From an uncultured Emergencia sp. (GTDB taxonomy: Bacteria > Bacillota > Clostridia > Peptostreptococcales > Anaerovoracaceae), in the NCBI GenBank assembly GCA_937997955.1, contig CALLDR010000132.1, forward strand, positions 1 to 36,265: 36,265 nt of DNA, in the 5' to 3' direction. Below the pieces are notes generated by a model that saw only the letters and a list, made by a program, of their open reading frames with translations, did not search any database and was not told the DNA's origin. Position numbers and translations under genes: made by a program. Below, piece after piece: positions 15,156 to 24,049 of the stretch. Within the stretch, counting starts at the first letter, position 1. The number at the start of each line of letters is the position of its first letter.

Positions 15156-16280
15156 ATGTTGCAATTTGAGACTGGCCAGGATAATGCAGCAGTCATCAAG
15201 GTCATCGGTGTAGGCGGCGGCGGCTGTAACGCGGTGAACCGAATGATGGAAGCTGATTTGAGAGGCGTTCAGTTTATCGCAATAAATACAGATAAACAGG
15301 CGTTGAATAGATGTAAGGCTGAAACAAAGATTCAGATCGGTGAGAAATTAACGAGAGGTCTGGGCGCGGGCGGCAATCCGGAAGTGGGACAGCGGTCTGC
15401 GGAGGAGACCCTCGACGAGATAACAGATTTACTGGAAGGATCGGACATGGTGTTCATCACCGCCGGTATGGGCGGCGGCACCGGAACCGGCGCGGCTCCG
15501 ATCATCGCCAAGGCTTCCAAGGATATGGGAATCCTGACCGTAGGCGTGGTGACCAAGCCGTTTTCCTTCGAGGGAAAGAAGAGAAAGGATCAGGCGGAAC
15601 TGGGCCTGAGCTTTTTAAAGAAGTATGTGGATTCACTGGTGGTAGTGCCTAACGACAAGCTGCTGCAGAACTGCGAGAAGAACACGTCCATGCTGGAAGC
15701 CTTCACCATGGCCGATGACGTTCTGCGCAAGGGCGTCCAGGGCATCTCCGACCTGATCAGCGACCACGCCCTGATCAATGTGGACTTTGCCGACGTCAAG
15801 TCCGTCATGACGGACAGAGGCGTGGCCCACATGGGTACAGGACGCGGCAAAGGCGAGAACCGGGCCAAGGACGCGGTCAAGACCGCCATCGAGAGCCCGC
15901 TGCTTGAGACCACCATCGCGGGAGCCAGAGCTATCCTGCTGTACGTATCCGGCGGATACGACCTGGGCATGCTGGAAGTCAACGAGATCGCCAGCATGGT
16001 GGAGGAGCAGGCCGACAGAGAGGCTATCCTGATCTTCGGCGCGGCTGTCAGCGAGGAGATGAACGACGAGGTGGCGATCACCGTTATCGCTACCGGCTTT
16101 GGGGAAGGCTTGGACTCCGGTTCGACAGGCTACGCGCCTGAAAGACCGAAGGAAGTGGTCACCGAGAACGGACTGACCGGCAGAAGCATGACCCTGGGCC
16201 AGATCTTTGATGAGACCAAGGATGAGGACAAGAACAATTCCAGATTTGATCTTCCTGATTTTCTCCGCGGTCAGAAATAG
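15156..16280 (+). CDS. ftsZ: Cell division GTPase FtsZ
   Basis: FtsZ is the tubulin-like GTPase that forms the cytokinetic ring. The 374-residue protein shows the nucleotide-binding start VIGVGGGGCNAVNRM, the tubulin signature GGGTGTG (about 106-112), the T7 loop NVDFADVKSVM with its catalytic Asp, and a short linker ending in the conserved C-terminal peptide FDLPDFLRGQK that docks partners such as SepF, FtsA and ZapA. ATG 15156 has a strong AGGAGG 9 bases upstream. A terminator follows, so ftsZ ends the dcw cluster. Confidence 0.98.
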   Translation: MLQFETGQDNAAVIKVIGVGGGGCNAVNRMMEADLRGVQFIAINTDKQALNRCKAETKIQIGEKLTRGLGAGGNPEVGQRSAEETLDEITDLLEGSDMVFITAGMGGGTGTGAAPIIAKASKDMGILTVGVVTKPFSFEGKKRKDQAELGLSFLKKYVDSLVVVPNDKLLQNCEKNTSMLEAFTMADDVLRKGVQGISDLISDHALINVDFADVKSVMTDRGVAHMGTGRGKGENRAKDAVKTAIESPLLETTIAGARAILLYVSGGYDLGMLEVNEIASMVEEQADREAILIFGAAVSEEMNDEVAITVIATGFGEGLDSGSTGYAPERPKEVVTENGLTGRSMTLGQIFDETKDEDKNNSRFDLPDFLRGQK

Positions 16281-16303
16281 AGGTTTTGCTTTTTTACTTT
16301 GTT

Positions 16304-16336
16304 AAAAAGCCGGCATTTTCGTGACCGGCTTTTTCG
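16304..16336 (+). terminator. Intrinsic terminator after ftsZ
   Basis: A 10-bp stem (AAAAAGCCGG at 16304-16313 and CCGGCTTTTT at 16325-16334) with an 11-base loop carries its T run in the right arm. It lies 24 bases past the ftsZ stop and 11 bases before the next gene. Confidence 0.8.
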
Positions 16337-16346
16337 TGTAACTACT

Positions 16347-17114
16347 ATGCAGAAAGAAATTCATTCCAAAGACAACAGAATATTTAAGGAATGTCAGAAG
16401 CTTTCTCAGAAGAAGTACAGAGACCGGGAGGGCCGTTACCTGATCGAGGGGTTTAACCTGATGAGGGAGGTTCCGCCGGAGGATCTCTGCTGCATGGTTC
16501 TGCGGGAAGGCGTTTCTGCCGACGGGCTGCCCGACGCGGACACCTACGTCCTGGACGGAAAGCTCTTTGACCGGCTGGCCCAGACAGAGACCAGCCAGGG
16601 GGTCATCGCGGTGGTCCGCAGGCAGGAATGGACCGTGGAGAAGCTTCGGGCGCGGACACGTCAAAACAGCAACTTTGTTGTTTTAGATAGATTGCAGGAT
16701 CCCGGCAACATCGGCACGATCATCAGGACTGCCGAAGGAGCCGGCTATGCTGCCGTCATCGCAGTAAAGGGCACAGCGGATATCTATTCGCCGAAGACCA
16801 TACGGGCGGCGGCCGGATCTGTCTTTAGGATCCCTATCGTCCATGTCGAGGATGGTAGGGAGCTTGGAAGTCTGGCGGCCAGCTTGGGTAAGAAGCTGGT
16901 GGTGACCAGTCTGGATACCGACACTTTATACTTTGACGCGGACCTTTCCGAAGGCATCGCCCTGGTCATAGGCAACGAGGGCGGCGGCGTAAGCCGTGAG
17001 CTGCTGGAGATGGCCGACGTCAGGGTTCGGATTCCGATGGAGGGCAGTCTGGAATCCCTGAACGCCTCTGTGGCAGCAGGCATACTGATGTATGAGGCCC
17101 GGCGGGCAATTTGA
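16347..17114 (+). CDS. TrmH/SpoU-family RNA 2'-O-methyltransferase
   Basis: A 255-residue SPOUT methyltransferase. The N-terminal part is a substrate-binding module (QKKYRDREGRYLIEGFNLM). The C-terminal knotted domain shows all three motifs: LQDPGNIGTIIRTAEGAG, IALVIGNEGGGVS, and IPMEGSLESLNASVAAGI. Position next to pheS-pheT matches Bacillus subtilis ysgA, whose product (RlmP) is reported to methylate the ribose of G2553 in 23S rRNA; orthology here is inferred. ATG 16347 is the first codon of the conserved part (HSKDNRIFKE follows), but no clear ribosome binding site precedes it, because the ftsZ terminator ends just upstream. The transcript must start elsewhere or read through the terminator. 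Confidence 0.88.
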   Translation: MQKEIHSKDNRIFKECQKLSQKKYRDREGRYLIEGFNLMREVPPEDLCCMVLREGVSADGLPDADTYVLDGKLFDRLAQTETSQGVIAVVRRQEWTVEKLRARTRQNSNFVVLDRLQDPGNIGTIIRTAEGAGYAAVIAVKGTADIYSPKTIRAAAGSVFRIPIVHVEDGRELGSLAASLGKKLVVTSLDTDTLYFDADLSEGIALVIGNEGGGVSRELLEMADVRVRIPMEGSLESLNASVAAGILMYEARRAI

Positions 17115-17147
17115 TAATATGTAAATTTTTATGTGAGGTAGAAAAAC

Positions 17148-18179
17148 ATGCAAGAAAGATTAGCGAAAATGCTGGAAGAAGCCAAGGAGCAGCTTGCCAA
17201 GGCATCTTCTCTGGCAGACACAGAAGAAGTAAGAGTCAAAGTCCTCGGTAAGAAGGGAGAACTGACAAAGATCCTGAAGACCATGGGAACCCTTCCTCCT
17301 GAGGAGAAGAAAGCGCTGGGCCAGGCGGCCAACAAGGTGAAGGCAGAGTTTGAGCAGATGCTGTCTGAGAAGGCCAACGAGGTAAAGGAAAAGGCCAAGG
17401 AAGCCAAGTTCAGGGCTGAGCGGATCGATGTTACGGAGCCGGGCAAAGAAGTGGTCTACGGCACGAAGCACCCGATCACCCAGACCATCGACGAGGTTGT
17501 GGAGATCTTCCGCAGCATGGGCTATGCCGTCTATGAGGGACCGGACGTCGAGACCGTATACAACACCTTTGACGCGCTGAACTCACCGGAAAACCATCCG
17601 TCCAGAGACCTTACCGATACCTTCTATATCAAAGGCTCCAATGAGACACAGGTACTGAAGCCGCACACCTCTTCCGCCGAAATCCGCGCGGAGCTGGACG
17701 TGCCTCTTCCATATAAAGTGCTGATTCCGGGCAGATGCTACAGATGCGACACCCCGGACGCTACCCACTCCCACACCTTCCATCAGATCGAAATGATGGT
17801 CATCGGTGAGGGCATCACCATGGGCGACCTGAAGGGTTCCCTGGACTACATGGCCAAGAAGCTGTTCGGACCGGAAACCAGAACCAAGTTCCGTCCGAGC
17901 CACTTCCCGTTCACAGAGCCGAGCGCGGAGATGGACGTTTCCTGCTTCAAGTGCGGCGGCAAGGGCTGCCCTGTCTGCAAGGGAAGCGGCTGGATCGAAA
18001 TCCTCGGCTGCGGCATGACGCACCCTCATGTACACCAGGCCGGCGGCATCGATACGGAGAAATACACCGGTTTCGCGGTCGGTATGGGCGTAGAGCGTAT
18101 CGCCATGCTGAAGTACGGCATCGACGATATCAGACTGCTGTTTGAAAACGACATGAGATTCATCGATCAGTTCAAATAA
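17148..18179 (+). CDS. pheS: Phenylalanyl-tRNA synthetase alpha subunit
   Basis: The catalytic alpha subunit of the (alpha-beta)2 phenylalanyl-tRNA synthetase. The 343-residue class II enzyme has an N-terminal coiled coil (about 1-90, binding tRNA), then motif 1, FRPSHFPFTEPSAEMDV (motif 2 region) and GMGVERIAMLKYGI (motif 3). A Cys-rich loop CFKCGGKGCPVCKGSGW is common in Firmicute PheS. GAGGT lies about 9 bases before ATG 17148. The 33-base gap upstream is too short for a T-box riboswitch, which often controls pheS in this phylum. Confidence 0.97.
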   Translation: MQERLAKMLEEAKEQLAKASSLADTEEVRVKVLGKKGELTKILKTMGTLPPEEKKALGQAANKVKAEFEQMLSEKANEVKEKAKEAKFRAERIDVTEPGKEVVYGTKHPITQTIDEVVEIFRSMGYAVYEGPDVETVYNTFDALNSPENHPSRDLTDTFYIKGSNETQVLKPHTSSAEIRAELDVPLPYKVLIPGRCYRCDTPDATHSHTFHQIEMMVIGEGITMGDLKGSLDYMAKKLFGPETRTKFRPSHFPFTEPSAEMDVSCFKCGGKGCPVCKGSGWIEILGCGMTHPHVHQAGGIDTEKYTGFAVGMGVERIAMLKYGIDDIRLLFENDMRFIDQFK

Positions 18180-18212
18180 AATATAGTTCAGCGAGAAGTG
18201 AGGTTTAAATAG

Positions 18213-20657
18213 ATGTTAGTATCATTACAATGGTTAAAAGATTATACAGATGTAAACGTGCCTGTCAAGGAGTTCTGCGACCGCATGATCATGTCCGGTT
18301 CCGACATGGAAACCTGCGAAGAGCTGGGTACAGGCATTGAAGGCGTAGTAATTGGAAGAATCGACAAGATCGAACAGCACCCTGACGCAGACAAGCTGGT
18401 GGTGTGCCAGATCAATATCGGCGAGGAAGAGCCGCTGCAGATCGTCACCGGCGCGACCAATATCTACGAGGGCGGCTACTGCCCGATCGCCAAGCACAAC
18501 AGCCATATCCCTGGTCCGCTCCACGGCCAGCCGAAGGTTGAGGGCGGCGTAAAGATCACCAGAGGCAAGCTGAGAGGCGTCGTCTCCAACGGTATGATGT
18601 GCGGTCCTCAGGAGCTGGGTATCGAAGACAAGACCGCTCCTTACGTTTCCAAGGACGGCATCTGGATGCTGCCGGGCAACTGGGACGACCAGCTGGGCGC
18701 GGATATCGTAGAAGCCCTGGAAATGAAGGATTACGTCGTCGACTTCTGCATCACCCCGAACCGGCCTGACTGCCTGTGCATGCTGGGAATGGCCAAGGAA
18801 GCGTCGGCCGTCTTTGAAGAGAAGATGACCTTCCCTGACACAGAGTGCCAGAAGACCGACGAACAGGCTTCCGACTACATCTCCGTAGAGATCAAGAACG
18901 ACAAGTGCAAGCGGTACACCGCCAGAGTCATCAAAGACGTAAAGATCGAACAGTCCCCTTGGTGGCTGCAGAAGCGTCTGATGGCGGCAGGCATGAGACC
19001 GATCAACAATATGGTAGACATCACCAACTTCGTCATGCTGGAATACGGCCAGCCGCTCCACGCTTTTGATATCAGAAGCATCGAGGGCAGACACATCGTC
19101 GTAGACATGGCAAAGGACGGAGACAAGTTCGTAACCCTGGACAATAACGAGAGAGATATCTACAGCGACACTCTGATGATCAACGACGCCGAGAAACCGA
19201 TCGGCATCGCGGGCATCATGGGCGGACTGTTCTCTGAGATCGTGGACGACACCAACACGGTAGTCATCGAGTCCGCCTGCTTTGACAAGACCAGCATCCA
19301 CCGGTCCATCAAGAAGCTGAACCTGAGAACAGAGGCTGCCGCCAGATATGAGAGAGGCATCGACCCGAACCTGTGCGAAGCGGCCGCTGACAGAGTCTGC
19401 AAGCTGGTAGAGCTGCTGGACTGCGGCAAGGTCCTGACCGGCAGCGTAGACGTATACCCGAACCCTGAAACCGCGCCGGAGATCAAGTGCAGAGTCAGCA
19501 GGGTCAACAAAGTCCTGGGCATCGAGATCCCTAGAGAAGAGATGGTCGGCTATCTGGAAAGACTGGACATGAAGGTGGAAGGCGAAGGCGATATCATGCT
19601 GGTAACGCCGCCGACGATCCGTCAGGATATGAAGGAAGAGATCGACTGCGTAGAGGAAATCGCGAGAATGTACGGCTTTGACAATCTGCCGATGACCCTG
19701 CCGGAAGCGGCAACCCATACAGAGTTCTCCAAGAACTGGCTCATGAGAGACCTGACCAGAGAGACCCTGTGCGGCATGGGCGCCAACGAGATCAGAACCT
19801 TCTCCTTCACCAATCCGAAGATCCTGGATGCCGCCGGCATTGGAGAGGATTCTTGGGAAAGAGACCTGGTAGAGCTGATCAATCCGCTGGGCGAGGATAC
19901 TCAGTTCATGCGGACGATCCTGACGCCGAGCATGCTGGAAGTCCTTGGCAGAAACTATTCCAGAAACCTGGAGGCTGTCAAGGCATATGAACTGGATCTG
20001 ACCTTCTCACCGAACATGATCGAAGGAGAGCTGCCGCACGAGTCCCACAACCTGTCCATCGGCATGTACGGCAAGAACGAAGATTTCTTCACCCTGAAGG
20101 GCATGATCGTGACCCTTCTGGAGAGACTGGGCATCGGCGAGCTGGAATTCGTGGCGGAGTCTGAATACGGCACCTATCATCCGGGCAGATGCGCGAGGAT
20201 CCTGACCAAAGACAAGAACGGCGAAGTCGTAGAGCTGGGCATCATGGGCGAATATCATCCAGATGTAGCGGAAGCCTTCGGCATCGGCACCCGGGCATAC
20301 GGCGCGGAACTGTTCTTCGATCTGATCGTAGAGCTTTCTGAGAAGGAAATCCAGTATCATCAGCCGCCGAAGTATCCGTCAACGTCCAGAGATATCGCTA
20401 TGGTCGTAGACGAGGATACCCTGGTAGGCGACATGGAAAAGAAGATCAAAGAGGTAGGCACTGAGATTCTCAAGGGCGTAAAACTCTTTGACGTTTACAG
20501 AGGACAGCAGGTAGAAGAAGGAAAGAAGAGCGTGGCCTTCAGCCTGACCTACAGACACGATGACAAAACCCTGACCGATGAAGAGGCAGACGCGGTACAC
20601 GCGAAAGTCATCGAGGCCATGAAGGACGCATTCAAAGCAGTAATACGTGATAATTAA
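18213..20657 (+). CDS. pheT: Phenylalanyl-tRNA synthetase beta subunit
   Basis: The 814-residue beta subunit carries tRNA binding and editing functions. In order: an EMAP/OB-type tRNA-binding domain (about 40-150, HPDADKLVVCQI), B3/B4 editing domain (about 205-395), B5 domain (about 405-480), the catalytic-like core, and the C-terminal ferredoxin-fold anticodon-binding domain (last 95 residues, PPKYPSTSRDIAMVV). It follows pheS after 33 bases and has GTGAGG upstream of ATG 18213. Both phe genes use AGA for Arg heavily, unlike the CGG-rich mur genes, which would fit high expression. Confidence 0.97.
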   Translation: MLVSLQWLKDYTDVNVPVKEFCDRMIMSGSDMETCEELGTGIEGVVIGRIDKIEQHPDADKLVVCQINIGEEEPLQIVTGATNIYEGGYCPIAKHNSHIPGPLHGQPKVEGGVKITRGKLRGVVSNGMMCGPQELGIEDKTAPYVSKDGIWMLPGNWDDQLGADIVEALEMKDYVVDFCITPNRPDCLCMLGMAKEASAVFEEKMTFPDTECQKTDEQASDYISVEIKNDKCKRYTARVIKDVKIEQSPWWLQKRLMAAGMRPINNMVDITNFVMLEYGQPLHAFDIRSIEGRHIVVDMAKDGDKFVTLDNNERDIYSDTLMINDAEKPIGIAGIMGGLFSEIVDDTNTVVIESACFDKTSIHRSIKKLNLRTEAAARYERGIDPNLCEAAADRVCKLVELLDCGKVLTGSVDVYPNPETAPEIKCRVSRVNKVLGIEIPREEMVGYLERLDMKVEGEGDIMLVTPPTIRQDMKEEIDCVEEIARMYGFDNLPMTLPEAATHTEFSKNWLMRDLTRETLCGMGANEIRTFSFTNPKILDAAGIGEDSWERDLVELINPLGEDTQFMRTILTPSMLEVLGRNYSRNLEAVKAYELDLTFSPNMIEGELPHESHNLSIGMYGKNEDFFTLKGMIVTLLERLGIGELEFVAESEYGTYHPGRCARILTKDKNGEVVELGIMGEYHPDVAEAFGIGTRAYGAELFFDLIVELSEKEIQYHQPPKYPSTSRDIAMVVDEDTLVGDMEKKIKEVGTEILKGVKLFDVYRGQQVEEGKKSVAFSLTYRHDDKTLTDEEADAVHAKVIEAMKDAFKAVIRDN

Positions 20658-20670
20658 GTAAGGTGACACT

Positions 20671-21135
20671 ATGGACAGCAAAGTAACTGTAAAGATTTAC
20701 GGGCAGGAATACACGATAGCCGGAGATAAGACGGAAGAGGAAATTCAGAGAATCGCGGAGTATGTGGACAATAAGATGCGTCTTATAAGCAGGGTCGCGG
20801 GCGAAGCGGGCCAGGGCAGCATCGGTATTCTGACCGCCATAAATATTGCAGAGGAATACTTTGACGCTTTGAACCAGATCGAGCAGCTGCGGATCTCAAA
20901 GACCCAGATGGAAAACGACTCCAAGTACTATCTGAAGATGTGGGAGGACGCGAAGAAGAACTTCGCCCAATACAAGGAAAACCTTTCACAGATGCAGAAT
21001 CAGAAGCAGGAGCACGAGGAACGGTTCAAGGAGCTGCAGGCCACGTGCACCGAATATGAGAATTCCTTTTTCGACTTGCAGATGGAGAATATCCAGCTGA
21101 AAAGCGAGCTGGAGAAGTTGAAAAACAACAGCTAG
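20671..21135 (+). CDS. zapA: Cell division protein ZapA
   Basis: ZapA binds FtsZ and promotes bundling of the ring. The 154-residue protein starts with the ZapA beta-hairpin module (KVTVKIYGQEYTIAGDKTEE, then IQRIAEYVDNKM) followed by a helix with ILTAINIAEEYFDA. From about residue 70 to the end it is a long coiled coil rich in Gln, Glu and Lys, longer than the roughly 85-residue Bacillus ZapA. AAGGTG lies 5 bases before the ATG, 13 bases past pheT. Context between pheT and mutS2 is common in Firmicutes. Confidence 0.93.
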   Translation: MDSKVTVKIYGQEYTIAGDKTEEEIQRIAEYVDNKMRLISRVAGEAGQGSIGILTAINIAEEYFDALNQIEQLRISKTQMENDSKYYLKMWEDAKKNFAQYKENLSQMQNQKQEHEERFKELQATCTEYENSFFDLQMENIQLKSELEKLKNNS

Positions 21136-21145
21136 AGGAAATATC

Positions 21146-23524
21146 ATGAACAAAAAAGCACTGGATGTGTTAGAATACAAAAAAATTATTGAGCTTTTGA
21201 AAGAGGAGGCAGGCTGCGAGATGACCCGTGAGATGGTCTCGCAGCTGCTGCCCTACACTGACCTTCGGGTAATTTCAGAAGAATTAAGGTCAACCACCGA
21301 GGCGGTTGACCTTATTGTGCGTAAAGGGGCGCTTCCCACAGGCGGCATCTACGATATCGCCGGAAGCGTTGGATTTGCAAGGAAAGGCGGCACTTTGACC
21401 ATGAAGCAGCTGCTGCAGATCCACTACAACCTTTCCATCGCCGCCAGGATCGTATCCTTCATGAAGAGCGATCTGCCGGAGCTGCCGCTGATCCGCTCCA
21501 TGACGGAGCTTCTGGTGGCCATGCCCCGCCTGGCGGAGAACATCGACCGCTGCATCTTATCGGAAGATGAGATGAGTGACAACGCGTCGTCGGAGCTGCG
21601 GTCCATACGCAGGGCCATGGCGCGTCAGAACGACGCCATCAGGAACAAGCTGAACCAGATGATCAGCTCCACGTCCAACAGGACGTACCTACAGGATTCC
21701 ATCGTGACCATCCGGGACGGCAGATACGTAATCCCTGTGAAGCAGGAGCACCGGGCCCATTTTCCGGGCATCGTCCACGACCAGTCAAAGGCCGGAGCCA
21801 CCCTGTTCATCGAGCCCCAGGCCATCGTCAATCTCAACAACGAGCTGCGGGAGCTGGAGCTGGCGGAGCAGGCGGAGATCGCCCGCATCCTGACGGAGCT
21901 GTCCGAAGGGGTGGCGGAGCGGTATCACGACATCAAAAACAATCAGGAGTTGCTGATCCAGCTGGACTACATCATGGCAAAGGGAAAGCTGTCCCGGCGC
22001 ATGGACGGCGAGGAACCGCAGATCAACGACCAGGGCCGCCTGGACATACGGTCCGGCAGACACCCTTTGATCGATCCGCAGAAGGTGGTTCCTATCAACG
22101 TAAGCGTCGGGGAGGGGTACCGGACCCTGGTGGTCACCGGGCCTAACACCGGCGGCAAGACCGTGACCCTGAAGACGGCGGGGCTGCTGTCTCTGATGGC
22201 GGCCAGCGGGCTGCATATCCCGGCGTCCGGTCAGAGCCAGATACCGGTGTTCTCCAACGTCTTTGCCGACATCGGCGATGAGCAGAGCATCGAGCAGAGC
22301 CTGTCCACCTTCTCCTCTCACATGAAGAACATCGTGCAGATCGTGGAGGAGGCCGACGACCACAGCCTGGTGCTGGTGGACGAGCTGGGCGCGGGTACGG
22401 ATCCTACGGAAGGAGCGGCGCTGGCCATTTCCATTCTGGAAACCCTGTACCGGCGGGGCGCGTGCACCATCGCCACCACCCACTACAACGAGATCAAGAA
22501 GTACGCCCTGTCCACGGACGGCGTGGAGAACGCTTCCATGGAATTTGACGTGGCGACTTTGAGCCCTACCTACCGGCTGACCATCGGCATACCGGGCAAA
22601 TCCAACGCCTTTGAGATCTCCCGGAAGCTGGGGCTTTCAGAAGGCATCATTGACCGGGCCGGACAGCTGATCGAGCGGGGAGACATAGAGTTTGAAGAGG
22701 TCATCAGCGCCATCGAGGCCGACAAGAAGAAGGCGGAAGAGGAGCGGGACGAGGCCATTTTGATCAACATCTCCATGAAGAAGAAGCAGGAGCAGATCGA
22801 GAAGGAGCTGGCCGCTCTGGAAAAGAAAAAAGAAAAGATCATCGCTGACGCCAGAGAAGAGGCGCGGGCCATGCTGCGAGAGGCCAGGGAGACGGCGAGC
22901 GACGTTCAGAAGGAGCTGCGCCAGCTTTCCAAGGTCCAGAGCCTGGGCGAAAGGAACAAGCGGTTCGACAAGAGCCGAAGGAAGCTGCGGGAAAGCGAAG
23001 AAAAGTATCAGGAGCGGATCATACGGAAGGTCAACAGCAAGCCGGTGGACGCGTCTCAGCTGAAGGTAGGCGATCGGGTCAAGGTCCTGTCCCTGGATCA
23101 AAACGGAGAGGTCCTGTCCCTGCCCGATGAAAAGGGAGATCTGCAGGTGAAGATCGGTATTATGAAGGCCAATCTCAACGTAGACGACCTGATGCTCATC
23201 GTAGACGGCACGGAAAAGAAGAAACAGCCCAAGTCCGCCAAGTACGGCGGCCTGTACAAGGCCAAGGCCCAGAACGTGTCCATCACCATCAACGTCCAGG
23301 GAGAGAATCTGGACGACGCCATCATGGACGTGGACAAATATCTGGACGACGCCTATGTAGCCGGCCTGCCGGAGGTGACCGTGATCCACGGACGAGGCGA
23401 GGGCGTTTTGAAAAATGGCCTGCGGAACATGATGAAACGGCATAAACATGTTGCATCCTTCCGCAAAGGCAATTATAATGAAGGCGGCGAGGGTGTGACC
23501 ATCGTCAAGCTGAAAACAGAATAA
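21146..23524 (+). CDS. mutS2: Endonuclease MutS2 (RqcU type) with Smr domain
   Basis: MutS2 is a MutS-like ATPase without the mismatch-recognition domain; it is implicated in suppressing recombination and, in Bacillus, in splitting collided ribosomes. The 792-residue protein has the lever/clamp region (1-320), Walker A GPNTGGKT (about 332-339), Walker B-like LVLVDELGAGTDPTEGA, a coiled coil (about 520-640, very Glu/Lys-rich) and a KOW-like segment. The Smr domain forms the last 75 residues. In Smr the HGRG motif (VTVIHGRGEG) is present, but the usual LDLRG strand reads INVQG. GAGGA precedes the ATG 10 bases after zapA. Confidence 0.95.
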   Translation: MNKKALDVLEYKKIIELLKEEAGCEMTREMVSQLLPYTDLRVISEELRSTTEAVDLIVRKGALPTGGIYDIAGSVGFARKGGTLTMKQLLQIHYNLSIAARIVSFMKSDLPELPLIRSMTELLVAMPRLAENIDRCILSEDEMSDNASSELRSIRRAMARQNDAIRNKLNQMISSTSNRTYLQDSIVTIRDGRYVIPVKQEHRAHFPGIVHDQSKAGATLFIEPQAIVNLNNELRELELAEQAEIARILTELSEGVAERYHDIKNNQELLIQLDYIMAKGKLSRRMDGEEPQINDQGRLDIRSGRHPLIDPQKVVPINVSVGEGYRTLVVTGPNTGGKTVTLKTAGLLSLMAASGLHIPASGQSQIPVFSNVFADIGDEQSIEQSLSTFSSHMKNIVQIVEEADDHSLVLVDELGAGTDPTEGAALAISILETLYRRGACTIATTHYNEIKKYALSTDGVENASMEFDVATLSPTYRLTIGIPGKSNAFEISRKLGLSEGIIDRAGQLIERGDIEFEEVISAIEADKKKAEEERDEAILINISMKKKQEQIEKELAALEKKKEKIIADAREEARAMLREARETASDVQKELRQLSKVQSLGERNKRFDKSRRKLRESEEKYQERIIRKVNSKPVDASQLKVGDRVKVLSLDQNGEVLSLPDEKGDLQVKIGIMKANLNVDDLMLIVDGTEKKKQPKSAKYGGLYKAKAQNVSITINVQGENLDDAIMDVDKYLDDAYVAGLPEVTVIHGRGEGVLKNGLRNMMKRHKHVASFRKGNYNEGGEGVTIVKLKTE

Positions 23525-23530
23525 CGTCCG

Positions 23531-23569
23531 GGCCGCCTGCGGAAGAGGCGAATGGTTCCGCGGGCGGCC
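23531..23569 (+). other. Long hairpin without U tract after mutS2
   Basis: A 14-bp stem with one G-U pair (23531-23544 with 23556-23569, GGCCGCC arms at the base) and an 11-base loop lies 7 bases past the mutS2 stop. No T run follows, so it is not a classic intrinsic terminator; it could stabilise the 3' end of an upstream transcript. Confidence 0.6.
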
Positions 23570-23602
23570 TGGCGGCAGATTTGCGAAGAAAGGACGAAGC
23601 GT

Positions 23603-24049
23603 ATGTATCTGATCAGCAGCTGCCTCCTGGGGGCCAACTGCAAATATAACGGAGGCAATAATTTCTGTCAGGAAGTAGCGGACTTCCGCGCGGCACATTC
23701 CTGCTGCGGGGTCTGTCCTGAGGCGGCCAGCGGGCTGCCTGTGCCGAGACCGCCGGCGGAGCGGATCGGGGACAGAATCATAGATAAAGAAGGGAAAGAT
23801 GTGACGGCTGATTTTGAGAACGGGTCGACCATCTCCCTTTTGGCCGCTCTGCAGGAAGCCCAGCGGAGAGGCGAAGAGATAGAAGGAGCTGTTTTAAAGG
23901 CCAACAGCCCGTCCTGCGGCAGCGGGAAGATCTACGACGGGAACTTTGACGGGACCCTGGTAGACGGATGGGGCTGTTTCGCGGCAAAGCTCCGGGACAG
24001 AGGTATCAAAGTTATTTCAGAGAAGGAGATAAAAGATGGTAAATTTTAA
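23603..24049 (+). CDS. DUF523 family protein
   Basis: A 148-residue protein of the DUF523 family, function unknown. The family marks are all present: ISSCLLGANCKYNGG at the N-terminus, CCGVCPEAASGLPVPRPPAER, VLKANSPSCGSGKIYDG and DGWGCFA. Six or more conserved Cys suggest metal or Fe-S binding; that is an inference. The ATG at 23603 (MYLISSC) is chosen over the upstream frame, which runs through the hairpin; GAAAGGA lies about 9 bases before it. The 3' end overlaps argS by 14 bases, so the two are probably co-translated. Confidence 0.9.
   Translation: MYLISSCLLGANCKYNGGNNFCQEVADFRAAHSCCGVCPEAASGLPVPRPPAERIGDRIIDKEGKDVTADFENGSTISLLAALQEAQRRGEEIEGAVLKANSPSCGSGKIYDGNFDGTLVDGWGCFAAKLRDRGIKVISEKEIKDGKF

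Noticed and set aside
16299..16346. Upstream start at 16299 for the RNA methyltransferase
   Set aside because: It would place the N-terminus inside the ftsZ terminator hairpin, and the added residues are not part of the family.
17115..17147. Possible T-box riboswitch before pheS
   Set aside because: Only 33 bases are available, far too few for a T-box, and no T-box sequence is present before the methyltransferase gene either.
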